From contig CANJKZ010000723.1 of NCBI GenBank assembly GCA_947471745.1, forward strand, positions 8,004,501 through 8,068,500: a stretch of DNA of 64,000 bases, in the 5' to 3' direction. A model generated the notes under the pieces. It saw nothing but the letters and a program-made list of their open reading frames with translations, did no database searches and was not told the DNA's origin. Shown piece after piece: positions 20,224 through 30,600 of the stretch (the first letter of the stretch is position 1; every line of letters begins with the position of its first letter). The DNA is from Closterium sp. Naga37s-1. Lineage: Eukaryota > Streptophyta > Zygnematophyceae > Desmidiales > Closteriaceae. Both the position numbers and the translations under genes were made by a program.

Positions 20224-23200
20224 CTGTGGTGATGCTGCTGCCGGTGCTGCTGCGAGCGCATAGAAGAACCAGCAGCAGCAGCGCCAGACGCGGCTGCAGC
20301 AACAGCCGACAGGGGAGGAACGCGAGGGGCGGCACTCCCACCTCCAGTTACCTTCCCCCCTCCTCCTCCTCCTCCGCCTGACGCTGCTGTTCCACTCAAG
20401 CCACCTCTGCTACTTGCTACCGGACCCCCACCACTTTCGCCTGCCATTCCCGCTTCCCCCCCTGCTCCTTCCCCTTCCCCCACACTGCACAGCCCTGCGA
20501 AGCGCGCGGGCAGCGGATTCGCCCCCAGCGACCCTTCTCTTCTCCCCCCTCCCCTTCCCGCTCCCCCGCCAGATGCGCCGCCGCCGGCCGTTCCGCATCC
20601 CTCCGCCGCTTGTTGCGCCAGCCCCACCGCGCTCGGCGGAAGCAGCCCGTCGCGCAGCAGAATCGCGGAGAGAACAGACGCGTCCGATCCCCACGCCCCT
20701 TCCGCCACCCCTTCGAAGATCCCCCCTCCGCCAAACGCGCCCGCCAGCAGCTCCCCCGCGCCCGCGCCTACGCCTGCGCCCCCCCCGCTTCCCCCCAGAC
20801 CTACCCAGCTCGTCGCGGGGCCGCTTCTTCCCATGCCTCCCCCCGCCAAGCCCCCTTCCGCCACGTGCTGCAGCGGTCCGGACTTCGACTTGGGCTTGCC
20901 GTGGGGAAGCTGCTGCGCCAACGCGTGCGCGTGCGCGCTCCCCCCGCCAATGCCTCCCCCGATGCCTCTCCCCATGCCTCCACCAAACATTCCCCCGGCG
21001 CTTGCGCTGCTGTTCGCCCCCCCGGCCGCCGTGCCTCCGCCGAACCCGGGGCTGAACGTTCCGCCGAGCCCCGCGGATGCCGCCAGAGTTCCGCCGATCC
21101 CCGCGCTCCCCGCTCCGCCATACACTTCCATTCCGCCGGATATGATTGGTCCGGATTTGGCCTTCTTCTTTCCGCCCGCGCCTACGAGTCCCGCCCTATC
21201 GACCTCCGCAACTGCTCTTAAAGCTTGAACTAAGTCTAGACCGGACGATACTGAACCTCCTAGCGTGCTCCCTAAGATTCCTTGCTGCTGGGACAACAAC
21301 TGCTGCGACGGCTGCGGTTGCTGCGACTGCTGCGACTGCAGATGCGGAAACCGCGACCCGCCTTGCACTTGCCTCCCACGGGCTGCGCTTTGCGCCTCTA
21401 GAGCCGCCGCCGGTTGCCCCGAACCTTGCGCCTGAAAATGCCCTTGCGCCACTGCTTGCGCCCCTGCCCCTGCTCCTACTGCGCTTACTGCGCTTGCTCC
21501 TCCCCCTATTCCCCCGAAGCCGCCGCCCCCTGCTGCGCTGGCCTCTCCCCACCCGCTAATGCTTCCGCCAACTGCCGCAACGACTCCGCGCGCCCCCGCT
21601 ACTCCCGTCCCCGCTGCCGGCACTGCGGGAATCGCCGCCGCTGCCGCCGCCGCCGCTCCGCCCGCTCCGCTCGCTTTGCTGCTCCCCGCGCCGGCTTTGT
21701 CGCTGGCGATTCGGCAGAAGGCAGCGGAAAGCGCGCGGCCCAAGATGCCTCCGCCGGGCGGTCCGCGAATGGGGAGGGACGAGGACGCGGCGGCGGAAGA
21801 GGACGGGCGCGGATGGTAGGAGAGCGCAAGGCGGATGACTCCCGCGGAGGCTGTTCCCGCGTCGCCGTCTACTGGGCGGAGGGGGAACTCGCGGATAGTC
21901 TGCCCCTTGGCCTTGTCGGAAGAATCTCTGGGGGATGGGCGCGGGGGCAGGGGGGTTCGGGGGGTGGGGAGAAGGGCGGGGGGGAGAGGAAGAGAGGGGC
22001 GAGAAGGGGGCGGGGGACCGGGGGGGGGAGGGGGAAGAAAACGGGGAAGAAAGAGCGGAAGTGAACGGCAGATCGAGGGGGAGCGGGTGAGAAGGAGGGG
22101 GTGAGGGGGGAGAGGGGGAAGGGCAAGGGGACGGGGGGAGGAAGGGCGGCGGGAAGGAAAGAAGATTTCCGAAGCATAATGATTTCGAAGAATGCTCAAC
22201 GACGGAGTGGCATAACGGAAGGAATTTCTTTGGAAGACTGAGGTGCATGAAGAAGGGGCAACACGCGCGGAGAGGCGCAGGCCGCACGGAGAAGACGGAG
22301 CGGCAGCTTGGCGCGAGAGGGCGGCGCGGGGAGAGCATCGCGGAGGATCGCAGGCGGAGCGGAAAGGGGAGAGGGCGGAGCGGGAGGGCGGAAAGAAGGG
22401 GGAGAGAATGCGGAGCGGAGAGCTCGGACAGTGCATGTAGATGGGGACGTGCACGAAGCCGATAAGCTGGTCGTCGTTTGAGGCGCCTCAACACGAGACC
22501 CATTTGAGAGGCCTCACTGAGTTTGAAACTCGGAAGGCGGAGCGGAGAGCGCGCGCGGACTCACTTGTAGATGGGCACGTGTACGAAGCCGATGAGCTGG
22601 TCGTCCGCTGTGCCGCGGTTGTGACTCGCCGCCCAGATCTCGCACTTCACTTCCACGTGGCGCTCCTGCACGCCTACCTGGTAGGGGCGCGCGGGCGTAA
22701 CACAGGGTTCCGCGGAAGGGATGCCGGAAAGGAGGAAGAGGAACGGGAAGGGTGAGGAGGAAAGGGAAGGGGAAGGGGAAGGGGAAGGAGGGGACTATGA
22801 GAACGTAACGAGAGTTTCAACACGCGTTCATTCAGAATTTTACCATCACACACCCTGAATTCCACCGGAACCACCAGCGCACACCTATCCTCCTGCTACG
22901 CCTTCCCGTCGCCGCGACTTCCGTGGCCTCTCGACTCAGCCTTCCTCCCCCTCCCCTCCCCACTCTTTATCACCTTTCCCTCCCTTTCCCCATTATCCTC
23001 CCTTTGCCCCTTTCCCTCCCTTCTCCCTCCTCACCTGTAGTCGCTGGTTGAATATGGGGTTCGAGCCGCCGGCTTTCACGGTCTTGGTGTGCAGCGCGAC
23101 GCGGCCCTGCGAGTCGTCGTGCGTGCCGCAGAGGATCTTAACGTAAACGTCCTGGGGTCCGTATAAGCACACGTTCTTTAGTCCCTCCGCTTGCATCACA

Positions 23201-23244
23201 TGCACGTCCAGAATGCCCGACACCTGCGTCACTTTGCGGGACAT
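17577..23244 (-). CDS. C2-domain protein with very long Gln/Gly/Pro-rich tail (3 exons)
   Basis: Exons 23244-23035, 22677-22565 and 21927-17577. Both introns have GT-AG ends and the codon phase closes exactly (4674 nt, about 1557 residues). Residues 1 to about 145 form a C2 domain: SGILDVHVMQAEGLKN, DVYVKI, NPIFNQRLQ, then exon 2 VKCEIWAASHNRGTADDQLI and exon 3 TIREFPLRP...IRLALSY, the last strand. C2 domains bind membrane phospholipid, often with Ca2+. Few loop aspartates are visible, so Ca2+ dependence is uncertain. The remaining about 1400 residues are low-complexity: Gly-rich, polyGln (about 18960, 18720, 20200), polyHis and acidic Gly-Glu stretches, likely disordered. The tail has no domain I recognise, and further introns within it cannot be excluded. 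Confidence 0.75.
22435..22476 (-). repeat. Partial duplicate of C2-gene exon 2 end inside intron 2
   Basis: On the coding strand it repeats the last about 40 bases of exon 2 (22565-22606), encoding DDQLIGFVHVPIY, with three mismatches that are all silent. It lies 88 bases past the exon 2 donor and has no AG acceptor directly before it or GTGAGT donor after it. It may be a dead exon copy or part of an alternative exon. Confidence 0.7.
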
Positions 23245-25978
23245 AGTACCGTCACCGCCCGCGCCGCCGCCGCCGCTGCCGCAACCGCCGCAATTTCCGA
23301 CGCCGCTGGCACCGCCAACGGAAGCTCCGCGGACGCCGCCACCGCTGCAGATGTTGATGCAAGCAGCAGCGCGCGGGGATGGTGGGGAAAGGGGACGACG
23401 AAGATTTCTTCGGAAAAAGGAAGGTTCGGAGAACGCAGGAGCTGCTGAGTCGCTGGCTGATAGTGGCGAATTCTCGAAGCACCGCTTAGCGACTTCGCCG
23501 CAATTTGTTGACTAAATCACCCGCTTCTGAACAAAAACTATCTCTCCGCTCACTTTCCTCTCCGCTCGTTCCTTCTCTCCTCCTCGCTTCCTTACGAGTC
23601 GTCCGAACCGCAAGAACGTGCACGAATGAGCGCACTCGTCGCAGATCTTAATCGCCCCTGTGACTACTCCACGACCGTTCTCCTTCCCTCTTTGACTACA
23701 CCGTTTACCGGTAACCCGCGGGTGGCCCGCTCAAGCTAGTATCCTGCTGCTCCGCTGCAACGCGGCGACGTGCTATCCACTCGAGTCGACTGTCGCGCTG
23801 AGGCGTTATCCGCGCGGTGCCTGCGACTAACGAAGAGGCCTTCTTTTTTCGTCCAGCGGCTACGTCTACCAGAGCCCAACCGATGCTTTCCCAGATCGCC
23901 CGCGGCGCCGCTTAACTAGCAGGCGCCCACACTGCAAACGCATCACTCGTTAGCACTGCTGATGAAGAGCGGAACGGAGTATGTGGGTGTGCAGGCGAAG
24001 GAGGGGGGCGCGGTGAAATGAGCCGGTGGCGGATTGGCGGATTGGAGGAGGATGCGGGGGGTAGGGAGTGAGTTTGGTGGTGCTGAGTGGTGTTTTGCGG
24101 AGTTTGTTTGGTGATGTTTGGTTGAGTACGACGATTGTGCTAGCGCACGCGAAGAATCGTTAAATTAAGATGCCGTATGAAGGGGGGAAGCACGAGCGAT
24201 CGGCGCGATAAAGGTACGGCATCAAGAACGGCTCAGGGGAAGCAGCCAGGTGATGAGCCGAAGGAAGCAAGAGAGTGGAGCTAAGTCTACTGTATGTTGG
24301 GAGCCTATTTGGGAAGTGCAAGTCCTGCTGCGTCTCCAGCTACGGGTGCCGTTGCTGCCACGCTAAATTCACAACCTTGCCTCGATTCCATTTTCCAAAC
24401 ACGAAGTCAAGCATGAGATCCCTCTAAAAAGGGCTGGATCAACGGCCTTACCAACAGAGCTGCTCGCCCAAGCTTGGATGTGGAATTTGGAACAATGAGG
24501 GGGACGTATGGCGAGGCGGGTGGTGGTGGTGCTGGCGGGCGAGTGGGTGAGGGGCGAATGGGGGAGACGTGGACGGGTGGGCGACTGCTTCTGGGTTGCT
24601 AGCCTCCTTCGCGTCTCTTTCCTTGGAGATGGTTTTCTTGCTCCGCCGCCGCCTCTGACCCGCGCACGCAGGTCCGCCGCTGCAGATCAGACAAGCGAAA
24701 TGGCCTGTTTTGGTTTGGTTCTCCCCCTAGTGCACCACACCTTGCTGGTCTTGGCTTGGGTCCCGGGTCAACTTTCTGGTCTGGTTCTTGCCAAATCTGG
24801 CTAGGATAAGGTTCGGGAGTACCAAACTGTGTTTCCTGGGCTACTGACCGGACGCGTTCGCCACCTCTCAGGAAAAGCAGCGATTTGCTGCTGTGCAAGT
24901 TTGCAAACTGTGTATTCCGTTGCCCTGGTCGTTGTGATTCATTTATCGCTTGCCCGTTACGTGTGTTGGGGATAGTCGAACCACTCACTTGTAGTTGGTG
25001 TGGTGTGGTTGTGTGATGGAGGCAGCGCTGTACGTTCTTTGCATCCAACCATGATACGAGCCGAGACTCGAAACCAGCGGCACGGCGCGACCTCCCTCAC
25101 CTCAACCTTCCCTTACCAAACCGACACCCAACCGAACCCACTGGCTAGTACACCTAGCCCGCGCCAACTTCACACTCCGTCACTTGAGGATTAAAGCTCA
25201 TTTTAACCTTTTTAGCTTTGGGGATCAGACACCCAAGGAACTAGAGGCTATCTGTGGCATTGTAAAGTGTCGATGTTGTGAAAGCGTGACTTCGTGACCG
25301 CAACGTAAAGACAGGATCTTCTGCTGCGACCATGTTTCTCTTTTCCCGCTGACTCTTAAGCGGAGTGTTAATCGTTAATTTCTTAAAACCAGACTGTTAT
25401 AAACGATCCTCAATTTCCGGGTAAATCAGGAACGAATACACAGAGGTGTAAAATTGTAGGGTGTGAAAATACCGCAAACCATGCGTAACGACGCGAACCT
25501 CATTCCGTACCTCCAGCTAATTCTGGTCAGGCGCAGCGCCCCAGGGCCTTGGTAAGCCGCGCAAGCACACACGCCGGCGCAGCCTAGGCGACTGGTTCTG
25601 CTGCTGCGCCGCCCTTGCGAGAATCTGTCACCCGCAGGTACAGTAAAGCAGGAAGGACAAGCGGAGCGTTGAGCAAAAACGCGACTCGAATTCCTGAAAG
25701 AGAACCAGAAATAGTCGACAGCCCATGATCACCACCACTACGCCGTCACTGGTGACCCTCGTTTGGGGAACCGCTAATGCCAAACCCAAACCAAAAGCTT
25801 CGGCAGAATACGAGACCGGAGAGGTTTGGGGAGAATCGACAATGCAAGCCTTGTGTGTGCTGTGAGATGTGTCTAGAATACACCAGCTCTTGATAAGGGT
25901 AAAACACGAAACATTTCTTAAAAACGCTTATGGAAAACGAAACTACATAACCGTAATTGTTTTCTACGTTCATTCTCC
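23245..25978. other. Gene-poor interval upstream of the C2 gene
   Basis: The first about 270 bases, with a (CGC)-rich tract at 23257-23345, are probably the promoter and 5' leader of the minus-strand C2 gene. No TATA box is convincing. The rest holds only short chance frames. A tRNA-like A-box at 24445-24475 lacks a full tRNA. I find no transposon ends here. Confidence 0.5.
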
Positions 25979-25981
25979 TAA

Positions 25982-26403
25982 GAGCGTATTCCTACGGGGC
26001 CACCTCGTATCAAGAATGGTACTCCTGCCTGTAAATTGACAAGTTCGCCAAAACCTCATATCAGTAAAAGTTGCCGGTTAACCCACATGTGCGACTCCTT
26101 CAACAGCTGATGTGGCATGTTGCGACCCAGCATGAACAAGTTTGCACACTTTGCACGTTCGCGCGCGGCGCACGACTGCCACCGTGTGCAGTTTCGCATG
26201 ACTGTTTGTCGGCCGCATTCACTGGACTGACGACTTCGCGTCAACTCGAAACCGTGCGTCGGAAAATCAGCACGTTCACTTCTGGGTGTGCGAGCATTTT
26301 CATTGGTGCGCTGGTTCGGTCTATTCTTGATATAAGGTGTTTTATACCGTAAACAAAAGTCAATTTCATTCTTGATACGAGGTGGCCCCGTAGGAATACG
26401 CTC
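25982..26403. mobile_element. MITE, PIF/Harbinger-like, 422 bp
   Basis: Perfect 37-bp terminal inverted repeats (25982-26018 and 26367-26403) start GAGCGTATTCC. They are flanked by TAA on both sides (25979-25981, 26404-26406). A 3-bp TAA/TTA duplication and GAGC-type ends are typical of PIF/Harbinger (Tourist) elements. No transposase is encoded, so it would need a transposase from an autonomous relative. Perfect inverted repeats suggest recent movement. Confidence 0.85.
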
Positions 26404-26406
26404 TAA

Positions 26407-27336
26407 AAGCATTCAGCTGTCCCTGTCTCGGGGCAACTTCCAGAAAACAAAATACGTTTTGCGTTCAACACATAACTCCTCGGCGCTGTTCTATTGGCCA
26501 AAAATGGCCTTCCGGATTTTTCCATCCGCACCAATGGTGCGTCAGTTCAGGTTGGGCATTGTCCAGAGCTGGGCGCATAAAAAAAAACCAAGAATACCTG
26601 CAGAACAGCACTTTTGTGACACAGTACCATAACCGCCCGTTTGTTCCACGCCACTTCCTCTCCATGCAAATGGTCCGCACCACTGGTGCGGCCTCTTGAG
26701 GTGGAATCACCTCCGCACCACTGGTGCCGGGCAAAAACCATCAGCCCATTTTTTTGCTCGTGGTAGGCTTGATCGCATATATGGAATTTTCTCGCTATTC
26801 GTTATCACGACTGTCAACATCGCGTACAACAGCAGCCGTTGTTCGCCTGTTACTGCTAACGAGGCTTCGCAAAGGGTACATTCATGTGGAGACACTTCTG
26901 TCTCAAGCACTTTGTGACTCACAAAAACAGCATATAACGTACTGTGTCACAAACGCGGACCGCAGTAATGCGATCCTCACTGTATCTTACATTGGTTGGC
27001 GTAAATTGCGCGGGTGTCGCGGGCGAGTTACACGACGCCCCGTCACCTCCCGAAAATCGCACGCGTGTCGAAATGTCACACTGTACAGCATGCACCTGGA
27101 CGCCCGAAATGGGCAATTTCCGAGCGGGAAAGGAAACCGCTCTGCCCGGGCAGACAGCTGAGTGGTGGATGTGACCACACGGTCACATCCCTGCCCGACT
27201 GCGCACACCGTTCCAACCAAGCTGACAGGTTTAACCTGATATGTTTAGCCTGGATGCCCGGCGGGAAAACGATGTGGGCCGAATCCAGTAGATCGCAACC
27301 AATAAAAAGCGACCACCTAGCCATGCTAAACCATCG
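26407..27336. other. Intergenic interval with palindromic motifs
   Basis: No supportable gene. It carries three CCGCACCA-N-TGGTGCG palindromes (26526-26541, 26675-26691, 26713-26730). It also has a 15-bp inverted pair TTTGTGACACAGTAC (26613-26627, 26939-26953) and a hairpin with perfect 10-bp arms at 27167-27190. Confidence 0.6.
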
Positions 27337-27461
27337 TGTCAGAATGAGAAGTGTGTGAACTATGAAAAGTTGGAGTACAAGTAGCAAACCCTAGTTTTGT
27401 ATACCCCCTAAAGGCTAACCCACTATAGCCTACACAACAACAACACATATAGTGTTTGACA
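27337..27461 (-). repeat. 3' LTR of element E (125 bp)
   Basis: Ends TGTCAGAATGAG / GTGTTTGACA on the plus strand. It is followed inward by CACCCCCATAGGCAAAGTGG, the family's polypurine-side sequence read in reverse. Confidence 0.85.
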
Positions 27462-27689
27462 CACCCCCATAGGCAAAGTGGGGGAGAGCAAGGGGTCACA
27501 AGACCAGTCAGGAAAGACAAGCAAGCTCAGGGTGGATCAGAACGTCACCACACATTCCGAGCACAAGCAAAGGGCCACATGGCCAGTTCACATGCAGAAG
27601 TATATATGTAGTACAAACAGCAAGGGTGATCTCAGCCTAGCAGAACAAACAGGCAGGAGTATATATAGAGATCACAGTACAGGCAAAGC

Positions 27690-30600
27690 CTACAACAAGT
27701 GAGGAAAAGTGGGCACCAGCCCCAGCAAAGTACAGAAGCGCTGATGATCACCAGGCTGAAGTGCCTTGGTGAATATATCAGCGGTGTTGGCCTGAGAGGC
27801 CACGTAACGCAGACGAAGCTGACCACGCTGCTGCAGCTCTCAAGCAAGGAAGTAACGGAGAGCGATGTGCTTCGTTCTGTGCTCCAGTCTGTGCTCCTCA
27901 CACAAGGCAATGGCAGCCTTGTTGTCGACGTACAGCACTGGAGGAGAACTAGGCCTCTCTCCAAGGTCGGTCAGCAGGTAGGTGAGCCAGCGTAACTCCT
28001 GTGCAGCCATGGCTGTGGCGTAGATCTCAGCCTCACAACTGGAGCTGAGAACTGAAGACGAACGCGTAGAGCGCCACGAAACTGAACCAGAACCAAGGCT
28101 GAAGGTGTAACCCTGTGACGACCGCTGAGTAGCCTGGTCGTCAACCCAAGAAGCGTCTGAGTGCCCAGTGAGAACAACTGAGCTCCCTCCTCCAAGGACG
28201 AGCCCCATGCCCGATGTACTGCACAAGTAGCGCAATACCCTCTTTGCAGCATCCCAGTGCACCTTTCGGTGCCTGCCAGGAGCTACGTAGCGGGCCAGAA
28301 GGCCAAGAGGGTATGCTAGGTCAGGACGAGTGCAAGTCATCAGGTACATGAGGCAACCAACTAGCTCTGGGTAAGGACCACTCGACTCTACGGACTCATC
28401 CGAAGGCAGAGCTGAGAGCGAGTGACCTACAGCCAGAGGAGTGGCCTGTGCTGAGGACCAGGTGAAGCCGAAGCGCTGAAGGACCTGCTGCACCATGTGT
28501 GACTGAGTCAGGGTAATGGTGCGGCGTGCTCTGTCCCGGGTGATCTGCAAGCCAAGGTAGCTGCGCAGTTCACCCATGTCTGTGCACGTGTGTCTCTTCT
28601 GCAGCTCCGACTTCACGTGGGCGAGAGACTCAGTGTCAGCAGTGGCAAAGACCAAGTCGTCAACGTACACGAGGATGTAGAACGGCGGCAGCGAAGTGTC
28701 GGTGCGCAGAAACATCGACGGGTCAGCAGTAGAAGGAGAGAACCCAAGTGCCGCAAGAGTAGTCCTCAGTGTGTCGTGCCACTCACGTGGCGCCTGGCGG
28801 AGACCGAAAACCGGCCGCCGGAGGCTCCACTGGGTACTAGGAGGAAACGACCCAGTGAAGCCAGGAGGGCGGCGCAGCCAGATCTCCTCGTGCAGACTGC
28901 CCTGCAAGAAAGCTGTGCTGAAGTCAAGAGAGTGAAGCTCGTAGTCACGCTGAGCAGCAACGTGCAGTAGTACCCGAAGAGTGGTCATCTTCGGGGTGGG
29001 GGAGAAGGTCTGAAAGAAGTCTACTCCCTCTTGCTGACTGAAGCCTCGAGCAACGTAACGAGCCTTGAAGACAGGCGGAGAACCCGGCGGCCGCTTCACC
29101 CTGAAAATCCACATGCCACTGACGATGTTCGCCCCAGGTGGGGGAACCTCGTCGACGTAGGTGCCTGTGGACTTCCAGGAAGCCATCTCTGCGTCCATGG
29201 CTGACTGCCACTGTGAGGAGTAGGGACCCTCAATCGCCTCAGCGTACGATCGAGGAGTCGGGATGTCTGGTGCATCCGGGTCTCCCTCAGGGGCAATCAG
29301 CATGGACACAAGATGGAGCGCAGCGGATGCAAGACACTCAAGGTCCTCCTGTCTGTCCTCAAGGACGTCCGTGCTAAGAGCACACTCACCCCCGACGGAC
29401 GGAGGACAGACAGACTCAGACTCAGCAACAAGACTGGCAGCATAGTCTAGACGACAGCGAGCAGCAAAGTCGACAAGCTCAGCAACTAGGGCAGACGCAG
29501 CAGCCGACTCAAAAGAAGGGTCAGTGACAGCAGTGGCCAGGAGACGCGTGACAGTAGGACTGGCAGCACGAACGGAGTCAGACTCCGGGTCAGCAAGGGT
29601 AGGAAGAGAGGACTGAGGAGGAGACGGCAGAGGGACACGCTGTGGAGCAGTGGAGGGACGCAGTGACATCCGGTGTGTGCCAGGGACAGGTGGCGGACGC
29701 TCACGTGGTACACGACGACTAGCGCAAGCAGTACGAACAGGTGACACAGGACGGGACACAGGTGACACAGGACGAGACTCAGGCTCACGACGCTCTGTAA
29801 GCCCGCCTGTCGGACCAGTGTAGGGAGAAGGACCAGGAAGCGGCGAGGCAGGCGGTAGCTGTGACTGCGACTGGACAGGCGGAGGACACTCTACGGAGGG
29901 AGGAGGACTAGGAGGAGGCGGCAGACCAAGAACCTGCTGAAGGAGCGGAACGAAGTACGGCCGCGGCCGTCAAGTGCCCCCAGCAGCAGCAGAGACAGCA
30001 CCAGAACCTCCAGCAGCTCCAGCAGAACCTCCAGCAGCTCCAGCAGCACCTCCAGCACCTCCAGCAGTACCTCCAGCAGCTCCAGTACCTCCAGCAGCTC
30101 CAGCAGCACCTCCAGCACCTCCAGCAGTACCTCCAGCAGCTCCAGTACCTCCAGCAGCACCAGCAGCACCTCCAGTAGCTCCAGGACCTCCAGCAGCTCC
30201 AACACCTCCAGCAGCACCAGCAGCACCAGCAGCACCAGCAGGAGCTCCAGGACCTCCAACAGCAGTAGGGTCTCCAGCGGGCTGCACCTCAACACCGGGA
30301 GCTCCACTCCGGAGGCTGCAGCGCCGAGCGTACCACTCACGCAGCTGCTGCGAAGAAGGAGCGCCAGCAGGCGCAGTACGGTCAGTCTCAAAGCCCCCAG
30401 CCTCAGCACCTCTAGGCGCAACACCCCCAGTCGCAGTACCTCCAGGCTCAGCACCCGCAGTCTCCGCACCCCCAGTCTCAGCACCCCCAGTCTCAGCACC
30501 CTCAGTCTCAGCACCCCTAGGCTCAGCGCCCCCAGAACCAGCACCCCCAGGCTCAGCGCCCCCAGACCCAGCACCTCGCACAGGACCAGAGTCAGCAGCT

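Noticed and set aside
21928..22454. Longer single-exon version of the C2 gene's last exon
   Set aside because: The extra codons are Pro/Leu-rich intron translation. A splice acceptor at 21928-21930 restores the C2 domain in exact phase.
24440..24475. Possible tRNA or tRNA-derived SINE on the minus strand (GGGCGAGCAGCTCTGTTGG)
   Set aside because: It has an A-box-like start and D-arm, but no T-arm, B-box or matching acceptor 3' strand.
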